This document shows positions 1-5,076 of a stretch of 5,076 nucleotides of DNA, piece after piece (positions within the stretch are counted from its first letter, which is position 1; every line of letters begins with the position of its first letter). Below the pieces are notes generated by a model that did not search any database, was not told the DNA's origin, and worked only from the letters and a program-made list of their open reading frames with translations. Position numbers and translations under genes: made by a program. The stretch is from Bacillota bacterium. GTDB taxonomy: Bacteria > Bacillota > Clostridia > Peptostreptococcales > Anaerovoracaceae. The DNA lies in assembly GCA_017523605.1 (NCBI GenBank), contig JAFWVZ010000124.1:1-5076 (forward strand). The letters are read 5' to 3'.

Positions 1-1
1 C

Positions 2-433
2 AAGAAGGGCTCGCAGATGGCCTTCCTTACGGTGGAGGATCTGTACGGCCAGATAGAGACCGTGGTGTTCCCCAAGGTATTCGAGGCTTACAGGCAGAAT
101 CTGGAGGAGGACCGCATAGTGGTGGTCCGCGGCAAGCTGGATCTTGCGGAAGAAGGAAATCCCAAGCTGCTTGCGGAATCCGTGCTTCTTCTGGACCAGG
201 CGCTCGTTAAGACCGCAATGGTAAAGATAGTCATCCCGTCCGGATACACGGACGCGGAAGGACTTGGAAAGTTCAGGCAGATAGCCAGGCAGCATCTGGG
301 CGACATGCCCGTTGCCATACTGGTTAAAGATACAGGTCACAAATTCAAGCCGGATTACGACCTTTGGGTGGATCCGTGCGACGAGTTCTACGAAAAACTG
401 CATGAGGCGTTCGGCGAGGACTGTCTCAGATAG
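2..433 (+). CDS. dnaE: DNA polymerase III subunit alpha, C-terminal end (5' partial)
   Basis: This is the last 143 residues of the replicative polymerase catalytic subunit; the polymerase and PHP domains lie upstream of the window. The frame is open from base 2, so the ATG at 17 is internal and not the start. What is visible begins with the OB-fold (tRNA_anti-type) domain typical of DnaE: KKGSQMAFLTVEDLYGQIE, then VVFPKVFEAY and VVVRGKLDL. After it comes the small C-terminal domain with the GDMPVAILV and YDLWV blocks, which match the G-D-x-P-V and LWV blocks of Firmicutes DnaE1. In this family the OB region contacts single-stranded DNA and the C-terminal end contacts the clamp or tau subunit; that is family knowledge, not seen here. 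The order OB then C-terminal domain fits DnaE and not PolC. The TAG stop is inside the pfkA ribosome binding site, which suggests joint transcription with pfkA. Confidence 0.93.
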   Translation, partial: KKGSQMAFLTVEDLYGQIETVVFPKVFEAYRQNLEEDRIVVVRGKLDLAEEGNPKLLAESVLLLDQALVKTAMVKIVIPSGYTDAEGLGKFRQIARQHLGDMPVAILVKDTGHKFKPDYDLWVDPCDEFYEKLHEAFGEDCLR

Positions 434-437
434 GAGG
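432..437 (+). promoter_or_regulatory. Ribosome binding site of pfkA, overlapping the dnaE stop
   Basis: AGGAGG is a perfect Shine-Dalgarno core placed 5 bases before the ATG at 443. Its first two bases are the last two of the dnaE TAG stop. Ribosomes terminating on dnaE would therefore cover the pfkA initiation region, which could couple their translation (inference). Confidence 0.88.
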
Positions 438-442
438 AATAA

Positions 443-1405
443 ATGAGGATAGGATTACTTACAAGCGGCGGAGACGCTCCGGGAATGAACGCATGCATAA
501 GAGCGGTCGTAAGGGGCGGACTCTACTACGGAATGGAGATATTCGGCATACGCCAGGGCTACGAAGGTCTTATAAACGGCGACTTCGTTCAGATGGGAAC
601 GGCGTCCGTGGCCGACATCATCCACAGGGGCGGAACAATTCTTCAGACCGCAAGGAGCGCTGCGTTCATGACGGACGAGGGCATAAAGAGAGGCTACGAG
701 CAGCTTCAGAAGCACAAGATCGATGCTCTGGTAGTAATAGGCGGAGACGGTACCCTTACAGGCGGAGAAAGGCTGCATTCCCTTACCGGAATGCGCGTGT
801 TCGGTCTGCCCGGCACCATAGACAACGACCTTGCCTACACGGACTTTACCATAGGCTTCGATACTTCCGTAAACACGGTCCTTTCCGCCATAGGCAACAT
901 CCGCGATACTTCCAGCTCGCACGGCAGGACCACCATAGTTGAGGTTATGGGACGTCAGTGCGGCGACATAGCCCTGCACGCAGGACTTGCCGGCGGCGCC
1001 GAGACCATACTGATCCCTGAGAAGTCCTACGATCTGGATGACATCGTAAAGAAGCTCCAGGCCGGCCGCGACAGAGGAAAGCGCCACTCCATAATAATCA
1101 AGGCGGAAGGCGTGGACATCAGCTCCGAAAAGCTTGCCGAGACCCTCACCGAGCGCATGGAAGGCGCGGAAGTCAAGGTCGTGATCCTTGGATACATCCA
1201 GCGCGGAGGCAGCCCCACAGCCCGCGACAGGATACTGGCCAGCCGCACAGGCGTGCGCTGCGTAGAGCTCATTAAAGAGGGCGTAAGCAATGCGGCCGTA
1301 GGAATAAAGGGAGACACTGTAGTGGACTATCCGCTGGCAGTAGCCCTGGCCATGGAAAAGGACAGCCACCTGGAGTACCAGAGGATCTGCGACATACTCC
1401 TGTAG
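443..1405 (+). CDS. pfkA: ATP-dependent 6-phosphofructokinase
   Basis: Cytosolic enzyme that phosphorylates fructose 6-phosphate to fructose 1,6-bisphosphate, the committed step of glycolysis. At 320 residues it has the usual bacterial PfkA length. Motifs in order: GGDAPGMN at 9-16, GGDGT at 100-104, PGTIDND at 123-129 with catalytic D127, RDTSSSHGR at 154-162, MGR at 169-171, E222, and GYIQRGGSP at 250-258. Glycine at 103 and 124 marks the ATP-using type; PPi-using enzymes usually carry Asp and Lys there. Most effector-site residues known from E. coli and Bacillus are kept (R20, R24, R154, E187, R211, K213), but the equivalent of R54 is T53, so allosteric control by ADP or PEP is plausible and may be altered. 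Oddities: the usual F6P-binding Arg243 and His249 are Lys245 and Tyr251. The start is fixed by a perfect ribosome binding site. It follows dnaE closely, and no clear terminator follows it. Confidence 0.97.
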   Translation: MRIGLLTSGGDAPGMNACIRAVVRGGLYYGMEIFGIRQGYEGLINGDFVQMGTASVADIIHRGGTILQTARSAAFMTDEGIKRGYEQLQKHKIDALVVIGGDGTLTGGERLHSLTGMRVFGLPGTIDNDLAYTDFTIGFDTSVNTVLSAIGNIRDTSSSHGRTTIVEVMGRQCGDIALHAGLAGGAETILIPEKSYDLDDIVKKLQAGRDRGKRHSIIIKAEGVDISSEKLAETLTERMEGAEVKVVILGYIQRGGSPTARDRILASRTGVRCVELIKEGVSNAAVGIKGDTVVDYPLAVALAMEKDSHLEYQRICDILL

Positions 1406-1416
1406 CCCGGCATCGC

Positions 1417-1445
1417 TTGCTTTATACGAACTCAGAAAGTATAAT
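1417..1445 (+). promoter_or_regulatory. Predicted sigma-A promoter for the membrane protein-gpmI-sortase genes
   Basis: TTGCTT at 1417-1422 (4 of 6 match to TTGACA) is followed after 17 bases by a perfect TATAAT at 1440-1445. It lies in the only intergenic gap of the window, just after pfkA. A start of transcription 6-9 bases after the -10 box falls at about 1451-1454, that is, at or within three bases of the ATG at 1454. It would drive the next three genes independently of dnaE-pfkA. No operator palindrome is evident around it. This rests on consensus match and position only. Confidence 0.68.
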
Positions 1446-1453
1446 AAGTTGCT

Positions 1454-2776
1454 ATGAGATTACTTACAGTTATATCAGGAACGATAATATGCCTTACCGG
1501 AGTGTTCTGCTTCGCGGTCTATATAAACCCGTTCTCGGACGTGGCTTTCCTTATAGGCCTTGTCATGATGCTCGCCGGAATAATGCTTACGATATCGTAC
1601 CTCATATCCGGGAGAGGCGATAAGAGGCTTACGGACACTGCTCTGGTAGAGGGCCTCGTTACCTTGCTCTACGGATTCGCGGTAATAAACGACCAGGTTA
1701 AGGACAACATTCTTATCATGTTCTTCGGCGCCTGGATGACACTCTGCGGGATCACCAGGATATCGCAGAGCCTTTACATAAGCCGCTTCAACAGAAGGCA
1801 CTGGGCAAGGGTAATGCCTCTTGGCATAGTTGCCGCCATGATAGGCGTGGTAATGATGATGCCCAGCCTTCTCAGCTCCATAATGCCGCTTATGCTTGTA
1901 GGCGGAGCCTTTGTTGTGAATGGACTCAGCATGCTGGTCTACGCAATGTTCATGCGCAGAAAAGATGCGGACGCGTCCAGGGTAGAGCTCTCCGCAAGGG
2001 AGAGAGCGGAAGCCCGCAGGCAGATCAAGAAGGCGGAGCGTCAGGAGAAGGAAGCACTGCGCGCTCTCTCCTCGGACGAACGTGCCGCCGCAAAGGCAAA
2101 GAAGCTGGAAGAAAAGAAGCTTCTGGCAGAGAGCAAGAAGGCAGAGAAGGCAGCAAGGAAAGAAGCCCGCAAGGAAGAAAAGACTGCGGAGGCAGTCAAG
2201 TCCGGGCTTACCATACAAGTTTCCAGACAGGAAGTGGAAGACATCGTAAGCCAGGCTCCGGAAGAGCAGCTTAAGGAAGATGCCAAGGTCGCCGCTCAGG
2301 CCGCTGCTGCACTGCCCGAAAGCGTTGCGCAGGCTGCAGCTGCAGAGGCTGCTGCCAAGGTCAGCCTGAAGCTGCCCAAGGAGATCCCCACTGTAAAAGT
2401 GGAGCTGGAGGATCCGGAAGAGATCGCCCTTCGCGAGATGAAGGAATCTCAGCCGGAGGTGCGCGTAGCCGCCGTAAATCTGGAAGAGATAGAAAGTGCT
2501 CCGGAGATAGAGCTTCCCACGGTGGAGCTCCCCAAGCTGGATCTTGCTTCCGAAAAGGCAAAGGTGGACAGGGAAGAGGTCATTTCCCAGATCGAGAATG
2601 CCTCCGTACCGGAGACCGAAGTGGTGGACTACACGCCGCTCAACCTGGACGAGCTGTTTGCGGACGTTCCTTCCAAGGAGTTCTCCGAAGAAGAACAGCA
2701 GAAAGAAAAGAAGAGATTTACTCAGGTGCTCAGCTTCGACTGGTCTGAGCCCGATTTTACGGAGGTCAAGCTATGA
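1454..2776 (+). CDS. HdeD/DUF308-like six-helix membrane protein with long charged cytoplasmic tail
   Basis: I cannot assign a function. Residues 1-168 look like a HdeD/DUF308 domain: about six hydrophobic segments near 3-22, 30-51, 63-78, 85-103, 120-137 and 142-166, with the family-like opening M-R-L-L-x-V-I-S-G ending in N-P. HdeD itself is linked to acid resistance in E. coli, but that should not be carried over. An even number of segments and basic residues after the last (RRK at 168-170) put both ends in the cytoplasm. The tail has a Lys/Glu/Ala/Arg-rich, probably helical or coiled-coil part (about 177-247), an Ala-rich part (about 275-305), a Glu/Pro/Val-rich low-complexity part (about 310-375) and a less repetitive end (about 385-440). 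The start is firm: an in-frame TAA at 1445-1447 leaves no upstream start codon, and a later Met would remove helix 1. There is no Shine-Dalgarno sequence. The stop overlaps the gpmI ATG. Confidence 0.85.
   Translation: MRLLTVISGTIICLTGVFCFAVYINPFSDVAFLIGLVMMLAGIMLTISYLISGRGDKRLTDTALVEGLVTLLYGFAVINDQVKDNILIMFFGAWMTLCGITRISQSLYISRFNRRHWARVMPLGIVAAMIGVVMMMPSLLSSIMPLMLVGGAFVVNGLSMLVYAMFMRRKDADASRVELSARERAEARRQIKKAERQEKEALRALSSDERAAAKAKKLEEKKLLAESKKAEKAARKEARKEEKTAEAVKSGLTIQVSRQEVEDIVSQAPEEQLKEDAKVAAQAAAALPESVAQAAAAEAAAKVSLKLPKEIPTVKVELEDPEEIALREMKESQPEVRVAAVNLEEIESAPEIELPTVELPKLDLASEKAKVDREEVISQIENASVPETEVVDYTPLNLDELFADVPSKEFSEEEQQKEKKRFTQVLSFDWSEPDFTEVKL
2761..2765 (+). promoter_or_regulatory. 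Ribosome binding site of gpmI
   Basis: GGAGG, 7 bases before the ATG at 2773 and inside the last codons of the preceding gene. It fixes the gpmI start at 2773 and allows initiation beyond pure stop/start re-initiation. Confidence 0.85.
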
Positions 2777-4362
2777 CAGACCGCAGACCTGTTATGCTTC
2801 TTATAATGGACGGCTTCGGCATTGCACCGGACGGACCCGGAAATGCCATAGCCGCAGCAAAGACGCCCAATCTGGATAAGCTTTTCAGAAAGTACCCGAA
2901 CGCTCAGCTTCAGGCAAGCGGCAGAGCCGTGGGCCTTCCGGACGGCCAGATGGGCAACTCCGAGGTAGGCCACACCAACATGGGCGCGGGAAGAGTTGTC
3001 TGGCAGGAACTGTCCAGGATCACCAATTCCATAGAGGACGGCAGCTTCTTTAAGAACGAAGAGCTTATCCGCGCCATGGACAACGCAGCCAAGGGACACG
3101 CCCTTCACATAATGGGGCTTCTTTCCGACGGCGGCGTGCATTCGCACAACGAGCACCTCTACGCCCTCATCCGCATGGCGGCGGAGCGCGGACTTAAGGA
3201 CGTGTTTGTGCACTGCATACTGGACGGCAGGGACGTTCCCCCGTCCTGCGCGGAAAAATACATAGAAGAGCTTCAGCAGAAGTTTAAGGAATACGGAACG
3301 GGCGAGATAGCTACCATCGCCGGCCGCCTCTACACCATGGACAGAGACAAGCGCTGGGAGCGCGTGGAACAGTCTTACGACTGCTACACCATCGGCGAGG
3401 GCTTTAAGGAACTTACCCCCGAGGCTCTTATGGAAAGAGCCAGAAAAGACGGCGAGACCGACGAGTTCGTAAAGCCCGGCATAGTTGCAGAATGCTCCGT
3501 CTGCGAAGGCGGCAAGGAGGACAGCTGCAGCGTAAGGCGCCACACGATACACGACGGCGATTCCATAATATTCTTCAACTTCCGCCCGGACAGGGCAAGG
3601 GAGATAACCCGCTGCTTCGTGGATCCGGACTTCGACGGATTTGAGCGCAAGGTGGTGCTTAAGGATCTGTGCTACGTATGCTTTACCGTGTACGACGCTA
3701 CCATCCCCAATGTTACCATAGCGTTCAAGCCGCAGACCCTGAACAATACTCTGGGCGAGTACGTTTCCTCGCTTGGCCTTAAGCAGCTGCGCATAGCCGA
3801 GACGGAAAAGTACGCCCACGTTACGTTCTTCTTCAACGGAGGCGTGGAGCAGCCCTATGAAGGCGAGGAGCGCATACTTGTGCCGTCGCCCAAGGTAGCC
3901 ACCTACGACCTTCAGCCGGAGATGAGCGCATATCTGGTTACGGAAAAGGTTCTGGAGCGCATAAAGAGCGGAGAACTGGATCTTATTATCATGAACCTGG
4001 CCAACTGCGACATGGTAGGCCACACAGGCGTTTTCGACGCGGCAGTGGCAGCCGTAGAAGCGGTGGACGAGTGCGTCGGGGCCATTGCGGACGCCATCGT
4101 TAAGGTGGGCGGACAGCTTATAGTTACCGCGGACCACGGAAACGCGGACGAGATGCTGGATGCGGAGGGCAACGTAGTTACCGCTCACTCCACCAATCCT
4201 GTTCCCGTAATACTTGTTAACGGACCTAAGAACGCGGACAAGTCCGCAGTAGGTCTTATGGACGGCGCGCTGTGCGACCTTGCTCCAACGCTTCTGGAGC
4301 TCATGCGCATAGAACAGCCTAAGGAGATGGAAGGCAGATCCCTGCTTATACATACAAGATGA
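2773..4362 (+). CDS. gpmI: 2,3-bisphosphoglycerate-independent phosphoglycerate mutase
   Basis: Cytosolic Mn-dependent enzyme of the alkaline phosphatase superfamily that interconverts 3-phosphoglycerate and 2-phosphoglycerate in glycolysis and gluconeogenesis. Visible motifs: MDGFG with metal ligand D13; GNSEVGH at 61-67 with the phosphorylated S63; SDGGVHSH at 118-125; LDGRD at 150-154; NFRPDRAREIT from 269; D413 and H417 in DMVGHTG; D454 and H455 in TADHGNAD; H472 in AHSTNP. These match the full Mn1/Mn2 ligand set known from the Bacillus stearothermophilus enzyme, so activity is expected. At 529 residues it is longer than the usual 510 or so. The extra length is mostly about 10 residues before NFRPDR, carrying C241, C244 and C252. 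The ATG overlaps the upstream stop as ATGA and has its own GGAGG site. It also overlaps the downstream sortase gene by ATGA. Confidence 0.97.
   Translation: MTDRRPVMLLIMDGFGIAPDGPGNAIAAAKTPNLDKLFRKYPNAQLQASGRAVGLPDGQMGNSEVGHTNMGAGRVVWQELSRITNSIEDGSFFKNEELIRAMDNAAKGHALHIMGLLSDGGVHSHNEHLYALIRMAAERGLKDVFVHCILDGRDVPPSCAEKYIEELQQKFKEYGTGEIATIAGRLYTMDRDKRWERVEQSYDCYTIGEGFKELTPEALMERARKDGETDEFVKPGIVAECSVCEGGKEDSCSVRRHTIHDGDSIIFFNFRPDRAREITRCFVDPDFDGFERKVVLKDLCYVCFTVYDATIPNVTIAFKPQTLNNTLGEYVSSLGLKQLRIAETEKYAHVTFFFNGGVEQPYEGEERILVPSPKVATYDLQPEMSAYLVTEKVLERIKSGELDLIIMNLANCDMVGHTGVFDAAVAAVEAVDECVGAIADAIVKVGGQLIVTADHGNADEMLDAEGNVVTAHSTNPVPVILVNGPKNADKSAVGLMDGALCDLAPTLLELMRIEQPKEMEGRSLLIHTR
4359..4362 (+). 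promoter_or_regulatory. ATGA stop/start overlap deciding the sortase start
   Basis: The gpmI TGA (4360-4362) overlaps the sortase ATG (4359-4361). No Shine-Dalgarno sequence lies within 5-12 bases of this ATG; the nearest purine-rich stretch (AAGGAG at 4321-4326) is over 30 bases away. Going upstream, the frame is open only back to 4323 (TAA at 4320-4322), with no ATG, GTG or TTG. Translation therefore probably depends on ribosomes finishing gpmI (inference). Confidence 0.65.
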
Positions 4363-5076
4363 ACGAGACCATCAACGAAGAAAATAAATTAGCAGCCGAA
4401 ACCCCCGAAGCCGCAGCGCCAGAGGCAGATTATACTGTGATCGGTTATTCCGAAACGGAGGATGCCAAGGTAAAGAAGCCCAAGGCAAAAAAGAAGAAAG
4501 CTCCGATGAGCGGGATCCGTCTTGCACTGGTCATATTCTGTCTTTGCGTCGTCTGCTTCAGCAGCTATAAGCTGATCGGCATCCTAAGGGAATACAAGAA
4601 GGGCACCGACACCTACAGCGAGGTGGAGAATGTCGCTTTTAAGCCTTCGTCTCACACGTCATCCGAGAGCGAAGACGACAAGAGCATAGTTCCTGACATA
4701 GATTTTACGGCGCTTAAGGAAATAAGCGGCAATGCCGCAGCCTGGCTGTACAGCCCCGGGACCGTGATCAATTATCCGGTAGCCAAGACCAAGGACAACA
4801 GCTACTATCTGGACCATCTCATCGACGGAACGTACAACAGCAACGGCTGTCTGTTTGTGGACTACCGCAACACGGACGGGTTCGCGGACAGGAACACCAT
4901 AATCTACGGCCACAGGATGAAGAACGGCAAGATGCTCTCCAGCATCACGAGCTACAATAAGCAGGATTACTACGACAAGCATCCGGTAATGTATCTGATC
5001 ACTCCGGACGGCAAGTACGAGCTGCAGATCTTCTCCGCTTACATTACCGAGGCTACTTCGGCAGCGTACAAGAGGA
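4359..5076 (+). CDS. srtB: Class B sortase, N-terminal part (3' partial)
   Basis: Membrane-anchored transpeptidase that, in the family, cleaves a C-terminal sorting signal (NPQTN-like) and links proteins to the cell wall or builds pili. The 239 residues present comprise a cytoplasmic N-terminal stretch (1-52), acidic and Ala/Pro/Glu-rich at first and then strongly basic (KKPKAKKKK at 39-47), one transmembrane segment (about 53-76), a Ser/Glu/Asp-rich linker (about 77-112), and the start of the sortase barrel. Class B features are the WLYSPGTVINYPV block, the LFVDYRNTDGF block, IIYGHRMKNGKM with catalytic His185, and the YLITPDGKYELQIFSAY block. The catalytic Cys and Arg lie beyond the window edge, so activity cannot be judged. 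ATG 4359 is the only possible start before the membrane segment other than Met50, which would delete the whole tail. No sortase substrate is encoded in this window. Confidence 0.92.
   Translation, partial: MNETINEENKLAAETPEAAAPEADYTVIGYSETEDAKVKKPKAKKKKAPMSGIRLALVIFCLCVVCFSSYKLIGILREYKKGTDTYSEVENVAFKPSSHTSSESEDDKSIVPDIDFTALKEISGNAAAWLYSPGTVINYPVAKTKDNSYYLDHLIDGTYNSNGCLFVDYRNTDGFADRNTIIYGHRMKNGKMLSSITSYNKQDYYDKHPVMYLITPDGKYELQIFSAYITEATSAAYKR

Noticed and set aside
493..942. Alternative + strand frames inside pfkA (493-942), at the start of the membrane protein gene (1417-1623) and across its end (2544-2879)
   Set aside because: They overlap well-supported genes in another frame, are rich in Arg/Ser/His as expected of shifted frames, and show no family motif.
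443..1405. PPi-dependent phosphofructokinase
   Set aside because: The two diagnostic positions are glycine (G103 in GGDGT, G124 in PGTIDND), as in ATP-dependent enzymes.
1406..1453. Terminator after pfkA
   Set aside because: No GC-rich inverted repeat followed by a T-run is present in the 48-base gap; the T/A-rich bases are better explained as a promoter.
2281..2360. GCTGCAG-rich stretch as a regulatory or mobile repeat
   Set aside because: It lies in frame within the membrane protein gene and simply encodes an alanine-rich segment; no copies flank it and the repeats are imperfect.
4321..4326. AAGGAG as ribosome binding site for the sortase gene
   Set aside because: It is 32 bases from the ATG at 4359, far outside the usual spacing, and no other start codon in that frame lies nearer to it.
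2722..4353. Long open frames on the minus strand opposite pfkA (455-1369), the membrane protein gene (1475-2218), gpmI (2722-4353) and the sortase gene (4659-4982)
   Set aside because: All four are in exact codon register with the sense gene, so their stops can come only from sense TTA, CTA or TCA codons, which these genes avoid. The translations have no recognisable motifs, whereas the sense frames encode known families.
1..5076. A hidden defence, mobile or RNA-based system
   Set aside because: Coding density is nearly complete with housekeeping and envelope genes; there are no direct-repeat arrays, transposase motifs, tRNA-like folds or long non-coding stretches.

Overview
The window is an ordinary stretch of bacterial chromosome, read entirely on the + strand, with almost no non-coding DNA. 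In order it holds the 3' end of dnaE (DNA polymerase III alpha subunit), a complete pfkA (6-phosphofructokinase), a complete gene for a HdeD/DUF308-like membrane protein with a long charged cytoplasmic tail, a complete gpmI (cofactor-independent phosphoglycerate mutase), and the 5' part of a class B sortase gene that runs off the right edge. I see no RNA gene, mobile element, CRISPR array or phage gene.

The host is most likely a Gram-positive anaerobe of the Clostridia or a close relative. This is an inference from three things: dnaE next to pfkA, the class B sortase, and strong AGGAGG/GGAGG ribosome binding sites. Base composition is roughly in the mid-50s % G+C by eye. Even so, ATA is the most used isoleucine codon (18 of 31 in pfkA by hand count), while TTA, CTA and TCA are nearly absent. 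I cannot name a genus.

Layout: dnaE stops at 433 and its stop codon lies inside the pfkA ribosome binding site, so the two genes are tightly linked. The only real intergenic gap is 1406-1453. It carries a good sigma-A-type promoter (TTGCTT, 17 bases, TATAAT) so close to the next ATG that the transcript would be leaderless or nearly so. From there the membrane protein gene, gpmI and the sortase gene are joined by two successive ATGA stop/start overlaps, which makes a likely translationally coupled three-gene unit.

Functionally, pfkA and gpmI supply two steps of glycolysis (F6P to FBP, and 3PG to 2PG). The membrane protein and the sortase belong to the envelope. Nothing in the sequence ties the glycolytic and envelope proteins into one pathway. 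I found no convincing undescribed system. The most interesting points are the membrane protein with its long tail, its apparently leaderless start, the cysteine-bearing insertion in GpmI, and the substitutions in the fructose-6-phosphate site of PfkA.
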